From positions 1-48,675 of the forward strand of contig JBAYNW010000014.1 of assembly GCA_041678605.1 (NCBI GenBank): 48,675 nt of DNA. The letters run 5' to 3'. Numbering within the stretch: the first letter of the stretch is position 1; every line of letters starts with the position of its first letter. The DNA is from JBAYNW01 sp041678605 (GTDB lineage Bacteria > Cyanobacteriota > Vampirovibrionia > Gastranaerophilales > Gastranaerophilaceae). Positions 1-8,121 of this stretch are shown here, in pieces. Below the pieces are notes generated by a model that worked only from the letters and a program-made list of their open reading frames with translations, made no database searches and had not been told where the DNA came from. Both the position numbers and the translations under genes were made by a program.

Positions 1-13
1 GTCTGATTGAATT

Positions 14-92
14 AAAGCGAAGGGAAGAACAATCTCTGTTGAAGTCTATATGACTGGATTATGCTGAGTTTCAACCCTTCGCTTTTTATTTA
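14..92 (+). terminator. Long-loop terminator-like inverted repeat
   Basis: AAAGCGAAGGG (14-24) is the exact reverse complement of CCCTTCGCTTT (75-85), and a T-rich tail follows on the plus strand. The loop is about 50 nt, so this would be an unusual terminator for a plus-strand gene that ends left of the window. It faces the 3' end of the histidine gene and may also separate the two convergent transcripts. Seen directly; the terminator role is inferred. Confidence 0.4.
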
Positions 93-123
93 AACATGAA
101 CAAAATCGCTAAGCAGGATTATG

Positions 124-1353
124 TCACTTTGCTCTTGACGCCAGATTGTTGATTATTTCGTCGACGGTTACGTTGTTTTCCACCATGAATGTCAGCACAA
201 AATACGCCAAATCAGCGACTTCCCACTGAAGCCCGTCGCCATGCTCAAAATTTACGACCTCAAAGGCCTCTTCCATTATTTTTCTCTTTAAAAGGAAATT
301 ATCTTTAAATAATTTTGCACTGAATGAATTTTCGGGCATATTTTCTTTTCTTGACTTCAATACCTCGTAAAGTTCCTTTGTGCTGAATTCCTTATCTTCA
401 AAACAGCTGAATTTATCTAAATGGCAAGCATTTCCCTTTTGTTTCACCTTGAATAAAAGCGTATCAAAATCGCAGTCAAACCTTACGGTTTCAAGTTCCT
501 GAGTATTTCCAGAAGTCATTCCTTTTGTCCAAAGTTCCTGACGTGAGCGGCTAAAATAAGTCGCCAGACCGCCTTCAAAAGATTTCTTTAAAGACTCTTG
601 GGTTGAGTAGGCGAGCATCAAAACCTGCTTGGTGTCAACGTCCTGAACTATTGTCGGGATAAATCCGTTTCCTTTTTCAAAATCCAAACATGCACAAAAA
701 GCATCTTCAAGCTTCACCGCCCCTGTGTAAATGCACATCCCGAGCTGTGTTGAAATATTTTTCTTATTTAGTTCAACTATTTCATCAATTGTTGAAATCC
801 CGCCGGCGGCGACAAATTCTTTTTTTGTAGCCTTTCTTAACTCTTCAATCGAAGCTAAATCACATCCCTGCATCATTCCTTCTTTTTCAACCGCAGTGAA
901 AAGATATCCCGAACACAAGTCGTCAAAGTGCTTTATGTAGTCAAACGGAGTTTTATCAAGCTCTTTTGTCCAGCCCTCGGTAGTAATTTTGCCGCCCTTT
1001 GAGTCAATTGCCACAATTATTTTTTCTTTGGGAAGCTGTGACAAAAATTCTTCACTGGCAGCTGTTCCTATAATTATTTTTTTTGCACCGTGTGCGATTA
1101 ATCTTTTGGCTTTTTCTATTGTTCTGATGCCGCCGCCGACCCTGCATGGCACGGTTTTACAAAGCTGTTCTATCAATTTCTCATTATTGCCGCCGTTTCC
1201 CATAGCACTGTCAAGGTCAACTACCGCAATATCGCCAAATCTTGAATAATATTTGGCAAGCTCCAAAACGTCTTCACGTTCCAAAACCTTCTCTTTGCCT
1301 TGTTTTAACTGAACAGCCTTGCCGTTCATCAAATCTATACTGGGAATTATCAT
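124..1353 (-). CDS. hisA-hisIE: HisA-HisI-HisE trifunctional histidine biosynthesis fusion
   Basis: Predicted cytoplasmic histidine-pathway enzyme of 409 residues combining three consecutive activities. Residues 1-225 are HisA (ProFAR isomerase): N-terminal IDLMNG with D7, a second catalytic-type Asp in AIDSKGG (D117), and the phosphate-binding loops RVGGGIR and VAAGGIST. Residues 230-330 are HisI (PRA-cyclohydrolase) with YFSRSRQELWTKG, the DCD motif (C294) and the zinc-ligand cysteines C310 and C317. Residues 335-409 are HisE (PRA-pyrophosphohydrolase) with EEAFE and WEVADLAYF. HisIE fusions are common; HisA fused in front of HisIE is not the usual arrangement. No internal stop or frameshift interrupts the joins. 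Starts at ATG 1353, divergent from the TPR gene. Confidence 0.93.
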   Translation of the reverse strand: MIIPSIDLMNGKAVQLKQGKEKVLEREDVLELAKYYSRFGDIAVVDLDSAMGNGGNNEKLIEQLCKTVPCRVGGGIRTIEKAKRLIAHGAKKIIIGTAASEEFLSQLPKEKIIVAIDSKGGKITTEGWTKELDKTPFDYIKHFDDLCSGYLFTAVEKEGMMQGCDLASIEELRKATKKEFVAAGGISTIDEIVELNKKNISTQLGMCIYTGAVKLEDAFCACLDFEKGNGFIPTIVQDVDTKQVLMLAYSTQESLKKSFEGGLATYFSRSRQELWTKGMTSGNTQELETVRFDCDFDTLLFKVKQKGNACHLDKFSCFEDKEFSTKELYEVLKSRKENMPENSFSAKLFKDNFLLKRKIMEEAFEVVNFEHGDGLQWEVADLAYFVLTFMVENNVTVDEIINNLASRAK

Positions 1354-1475
1354 TATCTCTCCCTATTTTTTACTTTTTACTTTTCACTTTTATTATATCT
1401 TAAAAATAAAACGGTTACTTGTCTATATAATTATTTTTTTTCTTGGTATAAAATGTAAATGTGAGGTGAGGCTTT

Positions 1476-3587
1476 ATGAAAAAACTTCTTTCAGTAATTT
1501 TTTGTTTGCTTATAACATGTTCGGCCGCAAAGGCTGATTTTGCCGAGCATTATAATCTGGCACAACAATATTTGTCGCAGTATCAGTATTCAAGTGCCAT
1601 AACCGAGTTCAAAAAAGCGTTGAGAATAAATTATCTGGACGATTCTGCAAGGGTTGGGCTGGTTAATTCTTATCTGGCAAGAGGAACTTACTTCGCAAAC
1701 AAAGACAAAAACTGGGAAAACGCCGCCAACGACTACCGTGCCGCCTTGTTTTATCTAAAATATTATCCGTCTGCACAAGATGTTCAAAATTCTACTCAGG
1801 CAATCTCAAATACAACAGAAAATCTTAACATGTGTTTGGCTATGCAAAAATTTAACACGGCGGCCGGTTCAAGATACAAAAAGGGGCAAGATTTAAGGCT
1901 CCAGGGGCTGTTCCCCGAAGCCGGATATGAATTTGCTCAGGCACTTTCTGATTTGAGTTTGAGACAAAAATCTTACGAGCAAATTGCTGATATTATGAAA
2001 ATTCTGGGCAACAACCCGCAATGTGCCGAATACTACAAAAAAGCAATTGCAATTAATCAGGACAATGCGGGACTAAGATTAAAATACGCAATAATTTTAG
2101 ATAAATTAGACAAAAATGACGAAGCCGTTCAGGAATATAACTACGCACTTGCAAACGGATATGACGATCCTGAAATTTTATATGCATTAGAACGAATTTA
2201 CAGACAAAAACTCGCTCAAACTCCTAACGACGCCCCGACAATAACAAATTTGGGAGCAATTTTACAAAAGCAGAACAAATTTGACGAGGCACTTCAATAT
2301 TACACTCAAGCAAGCCAAATTGACCCTTCGAACGCAACAACAAGGCTGAATGTCGGGACTTTATACCAGCAAAAAAAATCCTACGATTCTGCGATAGCAG
2401 CGTATGACAGCATCTTATTTTTATACCCGAACAACGTAGATGCCACCTTGTACAAAGCCCAATGTCTGGCGGCTCTTGGCCAAAACGACAAAGCAATTGA
2501 AACATTTAACAAAGTTTTGAGTCTTGACCCGACCAACAAAGTGGCCAAAGCTCAGATTTTTGATACTCTGAAGGCAACAATGACACCTGCTCAATTTATG
2601 GCATATTTGAGCAAAAATGCGTCTACGGATAAAAATGCGGTTAATGATATGTATGATTATGCGATAGAATTGCACAAACAAAACAAATTTGATGATGCAA
2701 TCACCTGCTACAACGAAATTTTAAAAATAAAAACAGATAATCCGGAGATTTATGTAAACCTCGCTATTGCATACAAGCAGAAAAATGATTTGGCTCAAGC
2801 AAAACAAGTTCTGCTCGGTGCTCAAACAAAATTCCCCAACAATAAGCAAATCTCGGAAAATCTTCTTGCTCTGTCAGAGGAGGCCGCATCAGGAAAATTT
2901 GACGAAGCTTCCAAATTTTACAACAGCGGTGATTATCAAAAAGCTCTCAATGCTTACCAGTCAATTCAGCCGCCGTCTTTTGATTCTCTAAGCGGCATCG
3001 CCGCTTGTTATAAGGCATTAAACAATGACGCTCAAGCCATCGAATACTATAAAAAAGCACTGGCTATCAGCCCGAATTCAGATGTGGCTTACTATATGGG
3101 AGTTCTTTACTCTGAAAAGGAGAACTGGCTTGCCTCAAAAACTTATCTCAAAAAAGCAATCGCAATTAATCCGAATAACACAAAGGCAAAAGAATTGTTA
3201 GGAACGGTTATTGAGCAGGCTAATATAAAACTCGTTGACGACGGTTCGGCACTTTATGACAAAGCCGATTATCCGAAAGCTTTGGCCATTTTTAATCGGG
3301 TTTTGCAGGACGACCCCAAAAATCCCTACGCCTATTATTATAAAGGGTTAATTAACGACGTAAATAAAAAATACATTTTTGCAATATCCGAGTATAAAAA
3401 AGCTATCCAGTATAACTCTGAATTAACCATAATTTACTACTTAATGGCTTTGGACTACGACAATCTCGCTCAATACAAAACCGCTCTGGCAAATTACAAA
3501 AAATACGTTTCCGTTACAACGGAAGACAATGAGTATAAAAAATATTCTCAGTCGAGAATTAAAGAACTGAAAAAATATGAAAACTAA
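1476..3587 (+). CDS. Secreted TPR-repeat protein
   Basis: A 703-residue protein starting with a Sec signal peptide (KKLLSVIFCLLITCSAAKA, cleavage predicted before DFAEHY). The rest is many tetratricopeptide repeats with the spacing A-x3-Y-x3-L-x7-A (for example FDEALQYYTQASQIDPSN and QAIEYYKKALAISPNS). TPR arrays are protein-protein scaffolds; the exported location suggests an envelope or periplasmic assembly role, but no partner can be named. The start is fixed by a purine-rich GTGAGGTGAGG just upstream of ATG 1476. Its last 11 nt overlap dusB, so the two are probably one transcript. Confidence 0.85.
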   Translation: MKKLLSVIFCLLITCSAAKADFAEHYNLAQQYLSQYQYSSAITEFKKALRINYLDDSARVGLVNSYLARGTYFANKDKNWENAANDYRAALFYLKYYPSAQDVQNSTQAISNTTENLNMCLAMQKFNTAAGSRYKKGQDLRLQGLFPEAGYEFAQALSDLSLRQKSYEQIADIMKILGNNPQCAEYYKKAIAINQDNAGLRLKYAIILDKLDKNDEAVQEYNYALANGYDDPEILYALERIYRQKLAQTPNDAPTITNLGAILQKQNKFDEALQYYTQASQIDPSNATTRLNVGTLYQQKKSYDSAIAAYDSILFLYPNNVDATLYKAQCLAALGQNDKAIETFNKVLSLDPTNKVAKAQIFDTLKATMTPAQFMAYLSKNASTDKNAVNDMYDYAIELHKQNKFDDAITCYNEILKIKTDNPEIYVNLAIAYKQKNDLAQAKQVLLGAQTKFPNNKQISENLLALSEEAASGKFDEASKFYNSGDYQKALNAYQSIQPPSFDSLSGIAACYKALNNDAQAIEYYKKALAISPNSDVAYYMGVLYSEKENWLASKTYLKKAIAINPNNTKAKELLGTVIEQANIKLVDDGSALYDKADYPKALAIFNRVLQDDPKNPYAYYYKGLINDVNKKYIFAISEYKKAIQYNSELTIIYYLMALDYDNLAQYKTALANYKKYVSVTTEDNEYKKYSQSRIKELKKYEN

Positions 3588-4590
3588 AATTGGGAGTTTG
3601 ATTTTAAATAGCAGTGTTTCGCTTGCTCCGATGGCAGGGATAACCGACTATGTCTTGAGAAGTTTAATCAGAAAATATTCAAAAATCTGCCTTTTGACAA
3701 CCGAAATGATAAGTTCGGAAGCGTTGATACAAGAATTCAGGGGCGGGCGTGCTGAAGGCACGCCCGCCCCTGAAAACAGCCTAATTTTGAGAGCGAATAA
3801 CCATTCCCCGATTTCTTACCAGCTGAGCGGGCATAAGCCGGAACTGATGGCAAAAGCGGCGAAAATTCTGGAACGTTACGCTGATATAATTGACATAAAC
3901 ATGGGCTGTCCGGTAAACAAGGTCGTAAAAGGTCAGGACGGATGTGCCTTAATGAGAAATCCCAAACTTGCCTTAGAAATTGTTAAAGAAGTAAAATCGG
4001 CTGTGCAAACGCCTGTCAGTGTTAAGTTTAGACTTGGATATAATGCTGAAGAACTCAATTTTGTTGATTTTGGGGTAAAGATGCAAGAGGCAGGAGCCGA
4101 TTTTATTACGGTTCACGGACGAACCCGTTCTCAAATGTATGCGGGCAAAGCAAATTGGGCGGTTATCAAAGAACTCAAGCAGAATGTTGAAATTCCTGTT
4201 TTTGCAAACGGGGATATAAATTCGATTGAAAGTGCGGTTGAATGTCTGGAACAATCTTCAGCCGACGGGCTTGCAGTCGGACGCGGAATTTTGGGTGATG
4301 TGACATTAATTTCAAGAATTGAGCATTATCTTGAAACGGGGAAAAAGCTTCCGCCCCCGACTTTGGAAGAAAAAGTTTCGACGCTGAAAACCCATCTGGA
4401 TGAAGAAATAAAGCTGCGAGGGGAAGATGTTGGGATTAAATTTACCAGAAAATTCTATCCTTACTACATAAACAGCGTCAAAAATGCCGCAAAATATAGG
4501 GCAGAGCTTGTTCTGGAAGAAAATTATGCGGAAATAATTAAGAAGCTGGATTTAATCGCCGGATTTGCCGCCACTTCAATGACGGTTTAA
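3577..4590 (+). CDS. dusB: tRNA-dihydrouridine synthase B family
   Basis: FMN-dependent enzyme reducing uridines in the tRNA D-arm. The TIM barrel begins with LAPMAGITD (residues 17-24). The catalytic cysteine is C111 in INMGCPVNKV, followed by the substrate loop KGQDGCALM. ITVHGRTRSQMYAG and FANGDI are typical DusB phosphate and FMN loops, and ADGLAVGRGILG closes the barrel. At 337 residues it is slightly long because residues 54-66 are encoded by a perfect 39-bp palindrome lying between the IQE helix and NSLILR, a region where E. coli DusB has nothing comparable. The ATG overlaps the end of the TPR gene. The 3' end overlaps the convergent HTH gene by 4 nt. Confidence 0.93.
   Translation: MKTKIGSLILNSSVSLAPMAGITDYVLRSLIRKYSKICLLTTEMISSEALIQEFRGGRAEGTPAPENSLILRANNHSPISYQLSGHKPELMAKAAKILERYADIIDINMGCPVNKVVKGQDGCALMRNPKLALEIVKEVKSAVQTPVSVKFRLGYNAEELNFVDFGVKMQEAGADFITVHGRTRSQMYAGKANWAVIKELKQNVEIPVFANGDINSIESAVECLEQSSADGLAVGRGILGDVTLISRIEHYLETGKKLPPPTLEEKVSTLKTHLDEEIKLRGEDVGIKFTRKFYPYYINSVKNAAKYRAELVLEENYAEIIKKLDLIAGFAATSMTV
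3736..3774. repeat. GC-rich palindrome inserted in frame in dusB
   Basis: Perfect inverted repeat with 17-nt arms, TTCAGGGGCGGGCGTGC and its complement, separated by TGAAG. The whole unit is 39 bp, exactly 13 codons, and encodes FRGGRAEGTPAPE. It is far more GC-rich than the surrounding gene. Its centre (GCTGAAGGC) resembles the centre of the intergenic palindromes at 5018, 5831 and 6576. This looks like a small mobile palindrome that landed in coding DNA without breaking the frame. Confidence 0.8.
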
Positions 4591-4910
4591 TATTGAAAAA
4601 ATCTGTCAAAATCGACGTCATCAAAACTGCATAGGAGCCTGAAAACTTCGTCGTCCTCATCCATTCTCTGAAAATTATATTCGTCAAAGAGCCAGTATTT
4701 CGGGTTAATTCCCTTGACTCTGACAATTTCTTTTTCTTTCAGGATATGCAATTTTTTTTTGACAATTTCGACCGAAATTCCGACAAGCTTGGCAAGCTCA
4801 ACGGCTGTAATTCCGGCAGTTGAGGAGTATTTTTCGGGAGTTAAAAACATCAGCTCAAGTCCGACCTTCTTTAACTCCTTGTCTTCTATTTCCAGTTCAA
4901 ATTCGTACAT
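4587..4910 (-). CDS. Small winged-helix/HTH protein
   Basis: A 107-residue acidic protein. Residues 25-70 form a winged-helix pattern, ITAVELAKLVGISVEIVKKK followed by a wing-like KEKEIVRVKG and PKYWLFDE. This is the layout of small ArsR/MarR-like or initiator-type winged helices, but no specific family is recognised. It converges on dusB with a 4-nt overlap. It could be a local regulator or a nucleoid/replication accessory protein; the sequence does not decide. Confidence 0.65.
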   Translation of the reverse strand: MYEFELEIEDKELKKVGLELMFLTPEKYSSTAGITAVELAKLVGISVEIVKKKLHILKEKEIVRVKGINPKYWLFDEYNFQRMDEDDEVFRLLCSFDDVDFDRFFQY

Positions 4911-5009
4911 ACACTAATATTAAACTCAAATAGAGAAATTTTTATCATATTAACGGATTAAATTGAGGATGGGACGAGGTTAAATAATTCTATTAAAACA
5001 CTAATCAGC

Positions 5010-5036
5010 TGCTGCGATGGGCTGAAGCCCAGCATG
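5010..5036. repeat. REP-like palindrome, copy 1
   Basis: TGGGCTGAAGCCCA at 5018-5031 has 6-nt arms around GA and sits in the gap between two minus-strand genes. The arms continue imperfectly as GATGGGCT/AGCCCAGC. Same core as the copies at 5831 and 6576. Confidence 0.6.
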
Positions 5037-5073
5037 GCATTTCATGACATTTCTGCAAATGGCAAATAATTGG

Positions 5074-5748
5074 TTAAATGTTTTTTAAAATACTATCAAT
5101 TAAAGAATATGTCCCATCTATAATTTTCCTTAATAAAGGAATTAGTTCTTCTTCATTTTCAATGATGAATTTGAATTTAACAGATCTGTCTTCTTGTAAA
5201 TTTGTAGTAATAATTTTCGTCTCACCCGTATTTTCTTCCGTAAGATTTAATGTTACTATCCCACAATCCGCACCATGTGGCATTGCAAAATATCCACCTT
5301 CTGAATTCTCAAATCTTCTTTCTAATGGTATAAATCCCTGATGTTTGTATTTATTATTTAATTCTATAAATGTTTTTAACCAATCAAAATTTGAATTTTC
5401 ATTAAACGGTTGTATTTCTTTCAAAATTTCATATAGTTTTTCATTTTGCTCTTTCAAAAATATTACTATTTTTTGTTTTTCAAAAGTTTCTTCAGTCTTT
5501 TTAAATGGGAAATAAATAGAATCTTCTGAAATATCTATGCTATATCTTTTTACAAGAAAGCAAGCAATATAATCAAGAGCAGAACGACAATTTTCGAAAA
5601 TATTTTTTGTGTGGACTTGAGGCAAAAGGCAATCGATAGGATTACTCATATCCAAATGCATATTAATATTTTCTACTGTTCCAATTAAATTCGAACTAAC
5701 TTTTAATAATGCAAGAATAATCTGTGGGTCATTTATAACTTTTGACAT
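5074..5748 (-). CDS. Uncharacterised protein, possibly HEPN-like
   Basis: A 224-residue soluble protein with no recognised family. The middle contains ENCRSALDYIACFLVKRY (about residues 51-68), then an IYFPF motif and, further on, LNNKYKHQGF. The combination R-x-A-L-D-Y with a later N-x-x-K-H resembles helical HEPN-type domains, some of which act as RNases in defence; the classical R-x4-6-H motif is not clearly present. The C-terminal half looks beta-rich (YFAMPHG, GIVTLNLTEENTGETKIITTN). The start is ATG 5748 behind a GAAAGGAAT ribosome-binding site. Functional call is low confidence; the ORF itself is convincing by codon use and RBS. Confidence 0.55.
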   Translation of the reverse strand: MSKVINDPQIILALLKVSSNLIGTVENINMHLDMSNPIDCLLPQVHTKNIFENCRSALDYIACFLVKRYSIDISEDSIYFPFKKTEETFEKQKIVIFLKEQNEKLYEILKEIQPFNENSNFDWLKTFIELNNKYKHQGFIPLERRFENSEGGYFAMPHGADCGIVTLNLTEENTGETKIITTNLQEDRSVKFKFIIENEEELIPLLRKIIDGTYSLIDSILKNI

Positions 5749-6067
5749 ACTATTCCTTTCGTAAAGCTAATAATATTAAAGCACAAAAAAAATTAAAAAT
5801 TCAACCTTATCAGGTACTCTCAGTACGCAAGATGGGCTTCAGCCCATCAATATAATTATTTGTATAAAAAAGACCGTTTTAAACGAACGTGGGGGTACTC
5901 AAAATGCGAAGAGAGAATTTTGGCGATTTTTTGAATAAAAAAGCTAAATTTTGTTCTTTTATAAATTCTCCTTTTAAAATCAAGCCCAAAAGACCCCTTG
6001 TGGGCTGGAAAGTTTGCATAAAAAAATGCTTCGATGAAGTCTCTTTTTTAAAATAGTATGCTTGATT
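5749..6067. other. Intergenic region with palindromes
   Basis: About 320 bp without a credible ORF. It holds the REP-like palindrome at 5831-5848 and, on its left, CCTTATCAGGTACTCTC, a phrase partly repeated at about 6536 and 9000. A second hairpin-forming stretch near 5995-6016 has AGCCCA pairing with TGGGCT. The rest is A/T-rich with no recognisable feature. Confidence 0.5.
5831..5848. repeat. REP-like palindrome, copy 2
   Basis: GATGGGCTTCAGCCCATC has perfect 8-nt arms around TC. It is the cleanest of the three intergenic copies. Confidence 0.65.
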
Positions 6068-6448
6068 TTATTTCGCAAATTTTCCATTGATATATATTAT
6101 TTGTTTCTCAACGGAATTAATAATATTACCCAGCCTATCAAAAGAAGTTTTGATATATGTATGTATAACTTTATCTATAGTTTCATCATTTTGAGGAATC
6201 AAACGAAAATCACGATTATGCGTTTTTTCAACATAGCTACCGTCATTTGCCACTCTATATATAGCGATTGGATAATTATTAAAATATTTGTAATAGCCCT
6301 GAATATAAGAAAATTTACCTTTTGTACGTTCCCTTATTTCGCCGGCATAACATTCTTTAAGTTGTTTATATAATTTGTTTTTTTGTCTTCCAGCGAGACT
6401 GAAATTGTTTTTTACAATGTCAAAAGATCCAATAATCTTAGTAGACAT
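6068..6448 (-). CDS. Uncharacterised 126-residue protein
   Basis: A basic, aromatic-rich small protein (SYIQGYYKYFNNYPIAIYRV, IKTSFDRLGNIINSVEKQ) of no recognised family, lacking a signal peptide or membrane segment. The start ATG 6448 follows a strong AAAGGAGG ribosome-binding site, which supports expression. Flanked on both sides by palindrome-containing gaps, so it is probably monocistronic. Confidence 0.6.
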   Translation of the reverse strand: MSTKIIGSFDIVKNNFSLAGRQKNKLYKQLKECYAGEIRERTKGKFSYIQGYYKYFNNYPIAIYRVANDGSYVEKTHNRDFRLIPQNDETIDKVIHTYIKTSFDRLGNIINSVEKQIIYINGKFAK

Positions 6449-6535
6449 GTAAACCTCCTTTGTTATAGCACATATTATTGCAATAGGATAATATTAAAGA
6501 ATATGGATGTCAAGATATTTTATGAACCTTCCCTC

Positions 6536-6592
6536 TTATCAGCGCTTCTCACGAAACCTGACTTTTAGTATGCAGGATGAGCTTCAGCCCAT
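6536..6592. repeat. REP-like palindrome, degenerate copy 3
   Basis: GATGAGCTTCAGCCCAT (6576-6592) is the same core with one arm mismatch. It is preceded by CTTATCAGCGCTTCTC, which resembles CCTTATCAGGTACTCTC next to copy 2. The shared flank suggests the repeat unit is longer than the palindrome alone. Confidence 0.5.
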
Positions 6593-6658
6593 AAAGATAA
6601 CCAAACAAAGCGTTGCTTTGTGGTTCTCGTCTTAAAAATCACATAAATAAAGCGACTC

Positions 6659-6676
6659 AGCAATATTCTCTGAATA
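6659..6676. repeat. 18-nt direct repeat, left copy
   Basis: AGCAATATTCTCTGAATA, matching 8039-8056 at 17 of 18 positions. The two copies flank the HAD phosphatase gene and its gaps. Hairpin-forming GTTTTAGAG sequences lie just inside both copies. Confidence 0.5.
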
Positions 6677-6766
6677 TATACGTCATTTGAGCTTGTTTTA
6701 GAGCCTCATAAATATAAGAACTACCGCCACTATCGAAAGCAATACGAAAAAGCCTAAAACCATGTG

Positions 6767-7852
6767 TTATAATTTTAGACTTCGCAAACGAGAATTATTT
6801 GCAATAATTTTATCAGTTGCATAGTCAACTCCGCCATCCTCAACCTTTTTTGTAATATAATTTGATTCTTTTTTCAATATATCACAAGCATTATCCATAG
6901 AAATAGATAATCCGCCATTTTCTTTTACCATCTTTATCATACTCAGGTCATTTTCTGCATCCCCGAACACTGCTACATTTTTTAAATTTATTCCTAATTT
7001 TTCTGCCATAAATTTAATAGCATTTCCTTTTGTTGCTAATTTATTGGAAATTTCAATATAATCAGTTCCACCCAAGTCAATGTTTAAATCTCCAAATTGA
7101 GACTTTAAATATTGTTGGATTTCTTTTCTTGTTTTTGTATTTGGCTCATAGATGCTTATTTTAGGTGTTCCAAAATCATCCAAAAATGATTCGAAAGTCT
7201 TATTGTCTTGTGCTATAACTCTTTTACCATTATAAGGAATAATAAATGAATTAGTTGAAGTTTCTTCACCATTGAAAAGTACATAAAACTGTGAATTTAA
7301 GCTATTGGTTTCCTTAAATTTAATGAAACAATTTAATATCTTTTTTGCGTCAGTGCTGTTTATATAATTTTTAAATATTGGTTGATTTTTTGAATTTGTA
7401 ATTTCTGCCCCCGAATATAATACGAAATAGGTATTATCTAAATCTAAATCATTTGAAATCTGTTGGGCTTCACGTAAAGATCGTCCTGTAACAAGTATAA
7501 GTGGGATATCTACTTTTTTTAATTTGGTAATTGCATTTTTAGAAGATTCTGGTACTTGAGGTCTAACGCAGTTATCAAAAGGAATCATCGTTCCATCTAT
7601 GTCAGAAAAAATCAAATTTATTTTGTTGTTAAAATTTCCAACAAAATTATCAATCTGCTTTTCCGAGAAATTTTCTTTGGTATTTCCACCCGTAAAATAC
7701 ATATTTTTCAAATAAATATCTGGACTTACGGTTCGATAATTTGAATATTCTAAAGAAAGAGATTGTTTTGATTGCATATTTTGCTCATAATCTCTATATG
7801 CATTATTCTTTTGGGGAATAATTTGGTAAGTGTATTTAATATTTAAATTCAT
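6767..7852 (-). CDS. Cof-type HAD-IIB sugar-phosphate phosphatase-like hydrolase
   Basis: Haloacid dehalogenase hydrolase with all four motifs. Motif I is FSDIDGT (about residues 82-88), motif II ILVTGRS, then a cap domain of roughly 130 residues, and motif III/IV GDAENDLSMI near the C-terminus followed by NACDILKKESNYIT, typical of Cof/YidA phosphatases. Before the catalytic domain there is a roughly 75-residue Asn/Gln-rich leader containing MYFTGG (about 51-56), absent from ordinary Cof proteins and resembling the leaders at 10218 and 11363. I prefer ATG 7852 over an upstream GTG. No strong ribosome-binding site is visible. The substrate is unknown. Confidence 0.85.
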   Translation of the reverse strand: MNLNIKYTYQIIPQKNNAYRDYEQNMQSKQSLSLEYSNYRTVSPDIYLKNMYFTGGNTKENFSEKQIDNFVGNFNNKINLIFSDIDGTMIPFDNCVRPQVPESSKNAITKLKKVDIPLILVTGRSLREAQQISNDLDLDNTYFVLYSGAEITNSKNQPIFKNYINSTDAKKILNCFIKFKETNSLNSQFYVLFNGEETSTNSFIIPYNGKRVIAQDNKTFESFLDDFGTPKISIYEPNTKTRKEIQQYLKSQFGDLNIDLGGTDYIEISNKLATKGNAIKFMAEKLGINLKNVAVFGDAENDLSMIKMVKENGGLSISMDNACDILKKESNYITKKVEDGGVDYATDKIIANNSRLRSLKL

Positions 7853-7978
7853 AATCACTAAAAACTGCTAAAATATAATTATTGCATAAAGTTCAAAGTT
7901 TTTTTACAAAACGTAATATCTTAAATGTTTTATTTTATCTCGTAATTTAAGTAAATAGTCAGCAAATCATCATTACAA

Positions 7979-8020
7979 AGTTTTAGAGGCACATATTATA
8001 CAATCTGTGCCTCTAAAACT
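7979..8020. repeat. 15-bp-arm inverted repeat between divergent genes
   Basis: AGTTTTAGAGGCACA and its exact complement TGTGCCTCTAAAACT enclose a 12-nt loop. It lies between divergent genes, where no transcript should end, so it is either an operator/structured 5' element or a remnant of a lost gene's terminator. Confidence 0.6.
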
Positions 8021-8038
8021 GGTGGATATAGCCTGCTT

Positions 8039-8056
8039 AGCAATATTCTCTAAATA
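8039..8056. repeat. 18-nt direct repeat, right copy
   Basis: AGCAATATTCTCTAAATA, the partner of 6659-6676, located just upstream of the hydrolase gene. Confidence 0.5.
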
Positions 8057-8121
8057 ATCTATTGTTAAAATTTAAGATAGTGGTACAATTTAATAAATTA
8101 AACTTAGAGGATATTTTTCAA

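Noticed and set aside
1400..1475. Sigma-70 promoter before the TPR gene
   Set aside because: TATAAT-like sequences are present in A/T-rich DNA but none has a -35 partner at acceptable spacing.
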